Below are positions 51,236 to 59,757 of a DNA stretch of 64,000 bases, piece by piece. Location of the stretch: NCBI GenBank assembly GCA_046233135.1, contig JBJXHN010000006.1:248001-312000 (forward strand), given 5' to 3'. Made by a program: the position numbers and the translations under genes. This DNA is from JBJXHN01 sp046233135. GTDB lineage: Bacteria > Pseudomonadota > Alphaproteobacteria > Rhodospirillales > Rhodospirillaceae. Below the pieces are notes generated by a model that did not search any database, had not been told where the DNA came from, and saw only the letters and a list, made by a program, of their open reading frames with translations. Within the stretch, counting starts at the first letter, position 1. Every line of letters begins with the position of its first letter.

Positions 51236-53491
51236 TCAGGCCCCGGCAGAGGCGGCCAGGGGCAGGGTGATCTCGAACGTGGTGCCCACCCCTTCGGTGC
51301 TGTCGAAGGTGATGGTACCGCCAAAGACCTCGATCAGGGTTTTGGTGATGTGCAGGCCCAGGCCACTGCTGCCCTTCTGGGCGCTGCCAGAGGAATCCGC
51401 CTGGGAAAAACGGTCGAACACACAGGATTGGAACTCCAGGGGAATTCCGGTTCCATGGTCGATCACCCGCAAGGTGACCGTATCGGCGCCCTTGTCCATC
51501 GTCACCAAAACCTCTCCCCCCTTATGCGAATACCGAGCCGCGTTGGAGAGCAAGTTGACCATTGCCTGCTCGAAACGATCCGGATCCACATTAACCGGTA
51601 TTGTCTCCGCCGCTGTTTCTACGCGGAAGGAGACCCCCCATTTTTCGGCCAGTGCTTCCTGTCGGCAGGTAATGTCGCGGATGTGGGGAATAAGGTCCAG
51701 GCTTTCGATGTGGTATTCCATGCGGCCGGCGGCGATTTTCTCGCTGTCCAGGATATCGTTCACCAGCCGGCCCAGCCGTTCCGTGCCGCTTGCCGCCACT
51801 TCCAGCAGCCGCTTGCCACGGTCGTCCAGCGAACCGCCGGCCAAAGCCTTCAGCAGGGACAGAGAGCCGTGGATCGAGGTCAGCGGCGTGCGGATCTCGT
51901 GGTTCACCGTGGACACGAACTCGTCTTTCATCCGTTCGATCCGCTTGCGGTTGGTGATGTCGCGGATGATGCCGCAGTAGAGGATCTCGCCGGTGGTATC
52001 CAGTTCGCTCACCGACAGTTCGGCTTCGAACCGGCTGCCGTCCTTGCGCCGGGCCGGAACCTCGACCGTATGGCCGATCACGCCGGATACCATGCCGCGC
52101 CGGTGAGTGCCGATCCCCTGGTGGTGGGGGCCGCGCAGGTCGTCGGGCATCAGCAGCGTGACGTCCTGGCCCAGAACGTCGTCCCGGCGGTAATGGAACA
52201 TGGCTTCGCAGGCCGGGTTGAAGACCTGAATGCGGCTGTCCGCACCGATGACGATCAGTCCGTCGGCCACGTTGTCGACAATGGCGCGCAGCTTCTCCTT
52301 GTTGTCCTGTACCTGGGCGATGGCGGCGGAAAAGGCCCGGGCCAGGGCGCCGATCTCGTCGCTTTGATCCACGGGCAGATTCGGCATCAATGTGTGGGTG
52401 TCCGGATCTTCCCGGAACCGTTCCACCGCCCCGGTCATGCGGGCGAGAGGGCGGGTGACATGGCGGGAGGCAACAAGACCGAACCCGAGGACGACCACCA
52501 ACAGGCCGCAGGTGATCAGCACCACGGTCTCGCGGGTCTGGGCCACGGGGATATCGACCAGGGTCCGGGGGCTGTAGCTGATGATGGTCAGTTCCGGGCT
52601 GTCCGTATCGGCTTCCTTCAGGGTATGCAGCACATAGATATTGTGCGCATCCCGGGCGATCTGGTCCGGTCCGGTGCGGTCGATGAACGACAGGGCGCGG
52701 TGGGGGACATAGGTGCCGTCTTCCCGCAACGCCATCGGAGAGACCGCGCCGTTGCTCTCATAGGTCAGATAGGCGCCGGCGCCGTTGGCGATGATGGTGT
52801 CGTGTTTCGGGCGTACCTTGAGCAAGGTGGCCCGCAGCATCCGTTCGAAATCGGCGTTGATGACGAGGACGCCGAACAGGCGGTCCTCTTCGTCCCTTAT
52901 CGACAGAAGCGAACGGATGGTCGGAATGCGCCGCTGATCCGTCGTGCCGTACTCGCGATTCAGGGTGATCTCGGAATAGCCGATCTGCCCCGGCGGCAGG
53001 CGGATTGCCGTCTGGAAATAAGGTTCGCTGACCTTGCTTTGTAAGTGAGGGTCGGGGATGCTGATAATCTCCCGTCCCTGGCGTTCCACGCGCACCAGCT
53101 CCCGACCCCCGTCGGACAGGCCGATATAGCGGATCTGGGTGTATTCCGGGCGGGCCTCCAGCACCGACTGGAAGATGGACGACAGGCGGGTCTTCCATAA
53201 CAGCAGGCTGGACCCGTCCAGAGGATCCACACCGCCGGCTTTGATGCTGCGGGCGATCCCCTGGATCGGCGGGGTGGTCCCCAGGATGCCGGTGTCGGTG
53301 GCCATCACCCGGAACGCGCCGGTGATCTGTTCGGTCAGCAACCGGGTTTCCCCCAGCAGCCGCGCCGTGGCCAGTTCCTCCGCCAGCCGCGAGCTCCCCA
53401 GATAAGCCGCTACGCCGAAGGCGGCCGAAGCGACGACGGCGACCGTCAGCGCCATCGCCACGATTTTCGCGCGGAGACTGGTAGAGGGCAT
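51236..53491 (-). CDS. Membrane sensor histidine kinase (Cache-HAMP-PAS-HisKA-HATPase)
   Basis: The 751-residue protein has TM1 (residues about 9-29), a double-Cache-like periplasmic sensor (about 30-310), TM2 (TVVLITCGLLVVVLGFGLVASRHVTRPLARM) and a HAMP domain. A PAS domain follows (DNVADGLIVIGADSRIQVFNPACEAMFHYRRDDVLGQDV, with GIIRDITNRKRIERMKDEF after it). HisKA has His in FVSTVNHEIRTPLTSIHGSL, and HATPase_c has NLLSNAARYSHKGG and GSSGLGLHI. It resembles FixL/NtrY-type PAS kinases, but no heme-binding His was identified. The receiver partner is the next gene. Confidence 0.9.
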   Translation of the reverse strand: MPSTSLRAKIVAMALTVAVVASAAFGVAAYLGSSRLAEELATARLLGETRLLTEQITGAFRVMATDTGILGTTPPIQGIARSIKAGGVDPLDGSSLLLWKTRLSSIFQSVLEARPEYTQIRYIGLSDGGRELVRVERQGREIISIPDPHLQSKVSEPYFQTAIRLPPGQIGYSEITLNREYGTTDQRRIPTIRSLLSIRDEEDRLFGVLVINADFERMLRATLLKVRPKHDTIIANGAGAYLTYESNGAVSPMALREDGTYVPHRALSFIDRTGPDQIARDAHNIYVLHTLKEADTDSPELTIISYSPRTLVDIPVAQTRETVVLITCGLLVVVLGFGLVASRHVTRPLARMTGAVERFREDPDTHTLMPNLPVDQSDEIGALARAFSAAIAQVQDNKEKLRAIVDNVADGLIVIGADSRIQVFNPACEAMFHYRRDDVLGQDVTLLMPDDLRGPHHQGIGTHRRGMVSGVIGHTVEVPARRKDGSRFEAELSVSELDTTGEILYCGIIRDITNRKRIERMKDEFVSTVNHEIRTPLTSIHGSLSLLKALAGGSLDDRGKRLLEVAASGTERLGRLVNDILDSEKIAAGRMEYHIESLDLIPHIRDITCRQEALAEKWGVSFRVETAAETIPVNVDPDRFEQAMVNLLSNAARYSHKGGEVLVTMDKGADTVTLRVIDHGTGIPLEFQSCVFDRFSQADSSGSAQKGSSGLGLHITKTLIEVFGGTITFDSTEGVGTTFEITLPLAASAGA

Positions 53492-53694
53492 GGGGGGAGA
53501 CGCTCCAACACCAAGGGCAGATTCCGCAGGGAATTCTCGATTATGCAGGGAAGGTGCGTCCGCACAAAACCCAGGCTGGAAAAAGGAGCGCCCTCCCGGT
53601 ACGCTTCAGTATCCATGTCCCGTTCGGGCCTGTCTACCAAGGTTTATAGTCGACGAACTTTTGTGAAGATCCGCAGGCGGAAAGGTCTGTCGGG

Positions 53695-54660
53695 TTATCC
53701 TTCGGTCCAGCGCTGTGCCGCTGCGGTCAGGCGGTCCAGGAAGGTTTCGGCCGCCTTGGACAGGGGCTGGCCGGATCGGTGAACCGCCTGTAAGCCGATC
53801 TGTGCCCAGGAATCGGCCAGTGGCGCGCCGGACAGCAGGCCGGGGCGGAAGTAGGGGCGGGCGCTGCTCTCTCGCACGAAGCCGACCCCCAATCCCGCTT
53901 GCACCAGGGCGCAGAGCGACGAGGCCCGGTGGACTTTCAGCGCGCGGTGCAGCACCAGGCCTTCGCGGTCGGTGGCGTGGCGGATCACTTCGTCAAGAAC
54001 GCCGCCTTCGTGCAGCACAACCACGTCGTAGGCCGACGCTTCGCGGAAGGTCACCGGCGGCGGAGTCCAGGTGGCCATGGCATCTTCGGATACCGGGGCA
54101 CGGGGCCGGGTGTCCTCGGCGCGGGCCAGCAGGGGATGGCCCGGTGCGCCGACCACCCAGATGGGATCGGGCCACAGGGAGTGGACCACCAGACTGCCGG
54201 TATGGCTGGTGCCGGCCATCAGGCCGATTTCCGCATCACCACTGCTGACGGCCCGCAGCGCCTCGCGGCTGTAGACCTCTTCCACCGAGAAGGCGACCTT
54301 GGGGAAATCGTCGCGGAACTGGCGCACTACCTCGGGAAACGGGCCGAGGAACGCGCTGGAGGACGCGGCCACGAACAACTCTCCGCGCACGTCTCCCGAT
54401 TGCGCCTTCAGCAGCGCCACCAGATCGTTGGCCTGATGCAGCAGCGGACCCGCCCGTTCGGCCAGCAGGCGACCGGTGGCAGTCAGGTCGACGCCGCGCG
54501 CCTTGCGGACGAACAGGGGCGTGCCGATGTGGTCTTCCAGTTCGGCGATGCGCCGGCTGACCGCCGAGGCGGCGATGTGCGCGTCCTCGGCGGCCTGCGA
54601 GATATTGCCCTTCCGGGCAACGGCTAGGAACAGGCGCAGGGTGGTCAGATCGATATCCAT
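53695..54660 (-). CDS. LysR-family transcriptional regulator (orphan)
   Basis: The 321-residue protein has the LTTR helix-turn-helix (MDIDLTTLRLFLAVARKGNISQAAEDAHIAASAVSRRIAELEDHIGTPLF) and a C-terminal effector-binding domain (GELFVAASSSAFLGPFPEVVRQF, with the LCALVQAGLGVGFV motif). The ADAHIAASAVSRRI recognition helix belongs to a CbbR/NAC-like set that I cannot name further. No divergent or co-directional metabolic gene is adjacent, so its target is unclear. A 202-bp gap with nothing recognisable separates it from the sensor-kinase gene. Confidence 0.87.
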   Translation of the reverse strand: MDIDLTTLRLFLAVARKGNISQAAEDAHIAASAVSRRIAELEDHIGTPLFVRKARGVDLTATGRLLAERAGPLLHQANDLVALLKAQSGDVRGELFVAASSSAFLGPFPEVVRQFRDDFPKVAFSVEEVYSREALRAVSSGDAEIGLMAGTSHTGSLVVHSLWPDPIWVVGAPGHPLLARAEDTRPRAPVSEDAMATWTPPPVTFREASAYDVVVLHEGGVLDEVIRHATDREGLVLHRALKVHRASSLCALVQAGLGVGFVRESSARPYFRPGLLSGAPLADSWAQIGLQAVHRSGQPLSKAAETFLDRLTAAAQRWTEG

Positions 54661-54729
54661 AGTGCGCCGATCATGCCATCCCGCCGAAGACGCGTATACC
54701 GCTCCGCCGGAGGCAGGCCCGGCAGGGCA

Positions 54730-54915
54730 TCAGCCCATGCGCTCCAGCCGGCTCAGGGCCTCGCGGCGGAAGGTTTCGGGGTCGGCGCCCAGGAATTCGG
54801 TCATTTCCCGGGCGAACACCAGAGAATCTCCAAGGGCATCCAGCCCCCGGCCGATCGAGGCGATCAGGCCGAGGCCGGGAAGGGCGAAAGGCTTGCTGCG
54901 GGCGAGAATCTGCAT
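54730..54915 (-). CDS. Small protein of 61 residues, unknown function
   Basis: This short gene has a near-perfect Shine-Dalgarno (AGGAGGT) 5 bp before the ATG at 54915, the strongest site in this part of the window. The translation has a hydrophobic/basic N-terminal helix (MQILARSKPFALPGLGLIASIGRGLDAL) and an acidic-amphipathic C-terminal half (FAREMTEFLGADPETFRREALSRLERMG). It lies upstream of the LysR gene on the same strand. I do not recognise the family. The length and N-terminal Gly/Leu stretch would suit a membrane-associated small protein. Confidence 0.6.
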   Translation of the reverse strand: MQILARSKPFALPGLGLIASIGRGLDALGDSLVFAREMTEFLGADPETFRREALSRLERMG

Positions 54916-55225
54916 GGGGGACCTCCTGTCGCCGGTTCGTCGGCGATCCGTGGTGAGAGTGAATGGTCTTGATGGGAAAAAGGGTAGGAGGCCTTCGCAG
55001 TCGCAACAACAAATCATTCGGCAGGTCAGCCTTGCCGAAACGAGAACCCTGAATTCGCTGGTAAGTCTCAGATGGAGGAGGGTTATTGCGGCGCAGCAAT
55101 TCGGAGGCCGGGCCGTGCCGCCTGCAGACCGGTTTGCGGCTTCGAAGCCAAGGCGGAGGTGATCTCCGTGGCCCCGCGTGATAGGGTGCCTGCCTTTTGA
55201 TATAGGCAGTGGGAAGGAACCGCCG
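54916..55225. other. Divergent intergenic region between the 61-residue gene and the DUF6165 gene
   Basis: This 310-bp stretch should contain two divergent promoters, but no clear -35/-10 pair was found. A near-palindrome lies at 55085-55100 (ATTGCGGCGCAGCAAT, 14 of 16 positions symmetric). No RNA gene was seen. Confidence 0.35.
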
Positions 55226-55621
55226 ATGGCCGTCATGGTGCCCGTGTCCTGGGGCGAATTGATCGACAAGATCACCATTCTGGAAATCAAGCAGGCCCGC
55301 ATCGACGACGCGGCCAAGCGGGCCAATGTGACCCGCGAGCTGGACGCCCTGTCAGCGGTGCGTGACGGCCACGGGGTCCTGCCCGACGGCCTGGACGCCT
55401 TGCATCGGCGGCTGGTGGAGATCAACACCGCCCTGTGGGAGATCGAGGACGACATCCGCGATCGTGAGCGGCGCCAGGACTTTGGTGCCGATTTCATCCG
55501 CCTCGCCCGTGCTGTCTATTTCACCAATGACGACCGGTCCCGGGTCAAGCGCCAGGTCAACGACCTGATGGGGTCGGAACTGGTGGAGGAAAAATCCTAC
55601 GCCGACTATACCGCCGGCTAA
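55226..55621 (+). CDS. DUF6165 family protein
   Basis: The 131-residue soluble protein is mostly helical (VSWGELIDKITILEIKQARIDDAAKRANVTRELDAL, then LHRRLVEINTALWEIEDDIRDRERRQDFGADFIRLARAVYFTNDDRSRVKRQVNDLMGS). I recognise the SWGELIDKITILEIK start and the ARAVYFTNDDR stretch as DUF6165, a family of unknown function often found near surface-polysaccharide genes, though none is seen here. GGGAAGGA precedes the ATG. No signal peptide or membrane segment. Confidence 0.8.
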   Translation: MAVMVPVSWGELIDKITILEIKQARIDDAAKRANVTRELDALSAVRDGHGVLPDGLDALHRRLVEINTALWEIEDDIRDRERRQDFGADFIRLARAVYFTNDDRSRVKRQVNDLMGSELVEEKSYADYTAG

Positions 55622-55656
55622 GAGGCGGGACCGGCCGCCTCTCGCCTCCAAGGGTG

Positions 55657-55722
55657 CCACTGCAAATTGCCTGATACCGTCGTTGCCTTTTGCATATTGC
55701 AATGCATCCCACTGCACCTTGC
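55657..55722 (+). repeat. Spaced direct repeat CCACTGCA-NN-TTGC
   Basis: CCACTGCAAATTGC (55657-55670) and CCACTGCACCTTGC (55709-55722) agree at 12 of 14 positions and start 52 bp apart, close to five helical turns. The TA- and GCAAT-rich segment between them contains TGCATATTGCAATGCA. They lie in the 261-bp gap upstream of the HEAT-repeat gene and may be a regulator-binding pair; function unknown. Confidence 0.35.
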
Positions 55723-55882
55723 GTGAGGTCGGGTCCATATGACGAAGGGCCTGTATATCCATAGGTATGGGCTTCGTTGGTTTCTGGCCGCTCTCGACCT
55801 CTGGGCCTTTCGTGGCATCCTCCTTGCAGCGTGAACGCTAAATAGATTGCGTGGATGACTTCGAAGGAAAGGGTTAAAGGCA

Positions 55883-56434
55883 ATGGGGATCAGCGTATCT
55901 CTGTCGTCGATTCCGCGGGTTCAACCGGCTGTGGATCACATGGATGTCAACCGCCTCATCAACACTTTGACCCTGGAGCGGGATGCAGGGCGCCGGGCGG
56001 CGATCCTGGATGCCCTGGTGCAGCAGGGAACCCGGGAAGCGGCCTATGGCCTGACGGTCTTCCTGCTTGGCGCCGATGCCACGGCCAATGCCGATGTGGT
56101 CGCCGCGCTGGCCCGCATGCCTGACGCCGTTGCGCCCTTCGTGTCGCAGATGCTGCGGTCGGCGAATACCGACGTTCGGATGTTCGCGCTGGGGGTCCTC
56201 AGCGACCTGCGGCATCCGCAGGCGGTGGACTGGCTGTGCATGCTGCTGGAAGCCGATCCCGATTGCGACGTGGTCGCCTGTGCCCTGGATGTGGCCCTGG
56301 AAGTGTGTGTGCCTGCCATGGAACAGGCCCTGATCACGGTCCAGAACCGCTTTTCGGATGATCCTTATATCGGCTTCGTTTCGGCCCTGCTGCTGGACCG
56401 GATCGACCATAACCGCAGGACCGTTTTCGGCTGA
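55883..56434 (+). CDS. HEAT-repeat-like protein, unknown function
   Basis: The 183-residue protein consists of paired helices of the HEAT/armadillo kind. The visible repeats are RRAAILDALVQQGTREAAYGLTVFLLGAD, ANADVVAALARMPDAVAPFVSQML, and RMFALGVLSDLRHPQAVDWLCMLLEADPDCDVVACALDVALEVC. The N-terminus (about 25 residues) is polar and the C-terminus ends in a conserved-looking DRIDHNRRTVFG. There is no signal or membrane segment, so it is a cytosolic protein-protein scaffold. No partner is evident. AAAGG precedes the ATG. Confidence 0.7.
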   Translation: MGISVSLSSIPRVQPAVDHMDVNRLINTLTLERDAGRRAAILDALVQQGTREAAYGLTVFLLGADATANADVVAALARMPDAVAPFVSQMLRSANTDVRMFALGVLSDLRHPQAVDWLCMLLEADPDCDVVACALDVALEVCVPAMEQALITVQNRFSDDPYIGFVSALLLDRIDHNRRTVFG

Positions 56435-56677
56435 CGACTCCTGTTGGGAAGGCGCCAGATCTCTAATTTTCGTAACCCAGGCATGCGTAAGGGTGTCGGC
56501 TCGTGTCTTGTGCCCGCCGCCACGCTTGCGCATCTGCAATCCAGGTGATTGCGGAGTTTCCTGCGTGTTTTGTCCCCCTGCCTCTTCTTCCCTCCTCGCC
56601 GAGGGGGGCTCTTCGGCCGTCCCCTCTTTATTTCCGGATGCACGCATCCTCAATAGCCCGGCCCCCGGCTGTTCGGC

Positions 56678-57895
56678 TTGTCCGTGAGCGCCCGCTGGTC
56701 CTGGTGGCCGGCCCGCGCGGTTTGGGCCGGGCTTGCCTGTACCATGATGGGGATCGGCCTTGTCCGGCTGTCCTTCTCTCCCCTTGCCGCAGCCCTGATC
56801 GGCGCCGGCGAACTGACGCCGCTGGCGGCGACACGGATCGGCGCGGTGCTGCTGTCGGCCTATTTTCTCGGCGCATTGGTGGCCGATCGGATGGCCCGGC
56901 GGTTCGGCCCGTCCATCGTCATCCGCGCCGCCCTGGGGCTGGCCTGTGCAGCGCTTTTGACCGAAGTCTTCTCCCACTCCGCCTGGATCATGGGAGTGAC
57001 TCGCCTGCTGGCCAATGCTTCCGGGGCCTGCCTGATCGTGCTGGGTCCAACCATGGTGGTGCGGGGTCTCCCGGCGGCGGAGCGGCCAAAGGCCATGGCC
57101 GTGGTGTTCATGGGGGTCGGGCTGGGGTCGGTGCTCAGCGGCTGGACGGTGGCGCTCGTGGCACCCTTCGGGCCGGTCTGGGCGTCGGTGGGGATTGCGG
57201 TCCTGGCCTCAGCCTGCGTCGGCCTGGGATGGGGCGGGGGCTGGCCATCGGCCCCGGTGCGGCAGTCTCCTTCGCCCGCGGCCAGACCGGCACCGGACGC
57301 GGGAGGGGCGGGTGGATCGGTGATGCGGACGCGCGGGCTGATGGCGTTGCACGTGATCTGGATTCTGGACGCCATCGGCAACATTCCCTGCACGGTCTAC
57401 CTCAGCGACTTCGTCGCCTCGGAGTTGGACCGCGGTGTCCAGGCGGGGGCCCTGGCGTGGAGTGTCTTCGGTTTGGGATGCCTGTTCGGCCCGTTGGTTG
57501 CGGCGTGGCTGTTCCGCGTGGCCGGCATGAGGCTGTCTCTGGCGACCTGTTGCGCGATCAAGGGCGGGCTGGTGGTGCTGCTGGCCCTGGGGCCGCCCTC
57601 GTTCCTGCTGCTGCCCATGGCTTTCGGAGTCGGTCTGTTCGTGCCGGGCGCGGGGGTGCTGGTGACGTCGACCCTGGCATCCCTGGTGGTGCCGGCCCAC
57701 CTGTCGCGGCTGTGGGGTTATCTGACGGCGGCCTATGCGCTGTCTCAGGGGGCCGGGGGGATGGTGGCCTCTGTGGGCTATGATGCGCTGTCTTCCTATG
57801 CCGCGCTTTACGCTGCTGCCGGCGGCCTGCTTGTGGTGGGGACCCTGTTCGCCCTGAAGCTTCCCGGGCGGGGGCACTGCCCGCCGGAGGAATAG
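56678..57895 (+). CDS. MFS transporter (YbfB/YjiJ-like)
   Basis: The 405-residue protein has 12 predicted membrane segments in two halves, joined by an Ala/Pro/Gly-rich cytoplasmic loop (about residues 190-215). The N-terminal half reads GIGLVRLSFSPLAAALIGAGELTPLAATRIGAVLLSAYFLGALVADRMARRFG, matching the YbfB/YjiJ group, and the cytoplasmic loop 2-3 Arg/Lys pattern (DRMARR) is present. The start is TTG 56678 or GTG 56684. Function in the family is unknown; efflux is common among relatives. It stands alone. Confidence 0.8.
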   Translation: MSVSARWSWWPARAVWAGLACTMMGIGLVRLSFSPLAAALIGAGELTPLAATRIGAVLLSAYFLGALVADRMARRFGPSIVIRAALGLACAALLTEVFSHSAWIMGVTRLLANASGACLIVLGPTMVVRGLPAAERPKAMAVVFMGVGLGSVLSGWTVALVAPFGPVWASVGIAVLASACVGLGWGGGWPSAPVRQSPSPAARPAPDAGGAGGSVMRTRGLMALHVIWILDAIGNIPCTVYLSDFVASELDRGVQAGALAWSVFGLGCLFGPLVAAWLFRVAGMRLSLATCCAIKGGLVVLLALGPPSFLLLPMAFGVGLFVPGAGVLVTSTLASLVVPAHLSRLWGYLTAAYALSQGAGGMVASVGYDALSSYAALYAAAGGLLVVGTLFALKLPGRGHCPPEE

Positions 57896-57943
57896 GTTGC
57901 AAGGGAGGGTATCGGCATTTTTAGTTGTAGGTGCTCTCCCACA

Positions 57944-57972
57944 TTGACAGGTTCACGGTGGCGCGGAATTCT
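57944..57972 (+). promoter_or_regulatory. Sigma-70-like promoter upstream of the lipoprotein/Srf cluster
   Basis: TTGACA (57944-57949) is separated by exactly 17 bp from AATTCT (57967-57972). The -35 is a perfect match and the -10 agrees at 3 of 6 positions with TATAAT. It lies 50-70 bp after the MFS stop and would start transcripts near 57980, running into the cluster that continues to the end of the window. Confidence 0.5.
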
Positions 57973-57990
57973 CCCTGAGAGAACGCCAGG

Positions 57991-58293
57991 GTGGCAGAGG
58001 AGCCGTGTCTGCGAAGGGCTGAGGTCAGGAGGGCTGAGGTCAGGAGTGGCAAGGCCCAGGCCGATACACTGGCCTCCAAGCTTTGGGAGGCCCGTCGGGA
58101 TATGCAGGCGCTCAGGACCACGCATGGGGTTCTGGAATCGCTGATTTCTCGACTGCGGGCGCAGCTGGAAGGCCAATCGACAGATGGGGATCAGGCAAGG
58201 ATTCAGCGCATCGCGGAAGAACTTCAGGATCAGCAGACACGCCTGGAAGTCCAAATACAATCCTACGAGATCGCAACAGCACCTGGTGTCTGA
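57991..58293 (+). CDS. Small coiled-coil reading frame, possibly a gene remnant
   Basis: The frame is open from GTG 57991 (100 residues) or from ATG 58102 (63 residues, GGGAGG upstream). The distal part (MQALRTTHGVLESLISRL and RIQRIAEELQDQQTRLEVQIQSYEIA) has heptad-like spacing of Leu/Ile with charged residues, like the coiled-coil proteins encoded next. The proximal part includes a 15-bp tandem duplication and is poorly coded. It may be a short real gene or the tail of a broken coiled-coil gene. Confidence 0.4.
   Translation: MAEEPCLRRAEVRRAEVRSGKAQADTLASKLWEARRDMQALRTTHGVLESLISRLRAQLEGQSTDGDQARIQRIAEELQDQQTRLEVQIQSYEIATAPGV
58016..58045 (+). repeat. Perfect 15-bp tandem duplication
   Basis: GGGCTGAGGTCAGGA occurs twice in direct succession (58016-58030 and 58031-58045). 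The unit is a multiple of three, so the surrounding frame is kept (RAEVR repeated). It looks like a recent slippage event. Confidence 0.85.
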
Positions 58294-58430
58294 AGCGAAC
58301 ATATGCGGAACGCGTGGTTCTTGGGGCGCTTGACAGGTTTTCCGTGGCGGGGCAAGGTTCCGGAAGCAATCGCCTTGGTAGTGTCATCCAGGTCGGCGAG
58401 ACGGCTATCGTGAAAAGAAGGGGGGCGGTA

Positions 58431-59177
58431 ATGCGACGGATCCTGAAGGCTTGGGTTGTCGTGCTGCCCTTGTTTTCTGTGGCCTGCGCCTCCGGAGGGG
58501 CTCCGGGGACCGCAGGTGGCAGTGGCGGGACCCAATCTGCCGATGCACTGAACACCTATAATGGTGATATTACCACAGAATATACCGCGACCGGCGTCGT
58601 CGTCGGGGCCGCCTTGGGATGCGGGCTCGGTCTGCTGCTGACGGGCAAGGCAGAATATTGCGCCGCCGGGGCCGCCGCAGGCGGTGTGGCCGGTGGCGTG
58701 GGCGGCTATGCGGTGTCCAAGTCCCAGCAAACGCAAAGCTTGCGCAAGGCTTCGCTGCAGGAAACCCGGTCTGTCCTGACAAAGGAACTGTACCAGGCAC
58801 AGGAAGCACGCCGCTTGGCGGAACGGCTGACGGCGAGCCATCAGAAAGCGCTGACCAACCTGCGTGTGCAGGTGGCTTCCGGGCGGGCTACCACGGCCCA
58901 ACTGAACACGCGGGTCAAAGCGGCTGAAGCGGATCTTCAGCGATTGAAAAAGGCACGGACGCTTCTGGAGCAGCAAATCGGTGTCGCCGCCAGCAGCGGT
59001 TCAAAGCGCGGCAGTATTGAGGATCAGCAAGCCTTGGCCAAGATCAAGGAGGCTCTGCTGGCCGAAAAGGCCAAGCTTGACGAGCAAGTTGACGCGCTGG
59101 AAGGGGCGATCCGGGGGGATCCGGCGACGGTTCGTTTCGATCGGGACGGCATGGGGCCAAACCGGCGGGCGGCGTGA
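58431..59177 (+). CDS. Lipoprotein with glycine zipper and coiled coil
   Basis: The 248-residue protein has a lipoprotein signal (MRRILKAWVVVLPLFSVAC) with lipidated Cys19, then a Gly/Ser/Thr-rich linker. A glycine-zipper segment lies at about residues 53-95 (VVVGAALGCGLGLLLTGK and AAGAAAGGVAGGVGGYAVSK), followed by a long coiled coil (about 105-230, KELYQAQEARRLAERLTASHQKALTNLRVQV and AEADLQRLKKARTLLEQQI). Glycine zippers insert in or pack against the outer membrane. The gene begins the compact plus-strand series that leads to SrfA/SrfB. No known family was recognised beyond these features. Confidence 0.78.
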   Translation: MRRILKAWVVVLPLFSVACASGGAPGTAGGSGGTQSADALNTYNGDITTEYTATGVVVGAALGCGLGLLLTGKAEYCAAGAAAGGVAGGVGGYAVSKSQQTQSLRKASLQETRSVLTKELYQAQEARRLAERLTASHQKALTNLRVQVASGRATTAQLNTRVKAAEADLQRLKKARTLLEQQIGVAASSGSKRGSIEDQQALAKIKEALLAEKAKLDEQVDALEGAIRGDPATVRFDRDGMGPNRRAA

Positions 59178-59198
59178 CGGTTTCATGGAGAGAGCGGT

Positions 59199-59714
59199 AT
59201 GACGGGACGGTTGCCGGTGATCGGCGCGCTGGTGGTGGCCGGCTTCGGGCTGGCCGGATGTTCGGCGCAGGAGTGTGATCCGCATAAGGTGGGTAACCTG
59301 TTCACGGCTACCGGCTGTGTGGTTTCGGGCGGTTTTACGGAGCACGTGGCGCAGGTTCGCCGGGAAGTGGAGGCCTTGCGCCGGGACGTTGAGATTACCA
59401 ACCAGGAGGCCGCCGCCTATCGTCGTGAAGCCGACCGTCTGGCCGCCGATCGGGCTGCGCTGGAAGAGCAGGTGGAAGAACAGCAACTGGCCCTGGATCG
59501 TCTGCATCTTGACCTGAACAGCATTCGGGTATCGACGGATCGCCAGCGTGCGCAGGTGCAGGCAATGGAACAGGAACTGGCCGCCGCGCAGTCGACGCTT
59601 AACACTATGAACCAACCCAATGTCTCGGCGGCGGAAATTGCCGGCCTGCGGGCTGATGTGGAAGAGCGGAAACGGGTGCTCGAAGCCTATCTGGGGACCA
59701 TCCGGCAGGAATAG
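59199..59714 (+). CDS. Coiled-coil lipoprotein
   Basis: The 171-residue protein has a lipobox LAGC with Cys21 and a short Cys-containing head (SAQECDPHKVGNLFTATGCVVSGGF). A continuous coiled coil occupies about residues 47-165 (VRREVEALRRDVEITNQEAAAYRREADRLAADRAALEEQVEEQQLALDRL and onward). It follows the first lipoprotein by 21 bp, with GGAGAGA upstream of the ATG. The pair are probably exported partners, and the helices could span part of the periplasm. No enzyme motif is present. Confidence 0.8.
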   Translation: MTGRLPVIGALVVAGFGLAGCSAQECDPHKVGNLFTATGCVVSGGFTEHVAQVRREVEALRRDVEITNQEAAAYRREADRLAADRAALEEQVEEQQLALDRLHLDLNSIRVSTDRQRAQVQAMEQELAAAQSTLNTMNQPNVSAAEIAGLRADVEERKRVLEAYLGTIRQE

Positions 59715-59757
59715 GCCGCAGGTTCCTGGCGAAGGTTGACCGTGGTATCAGGGGCCG

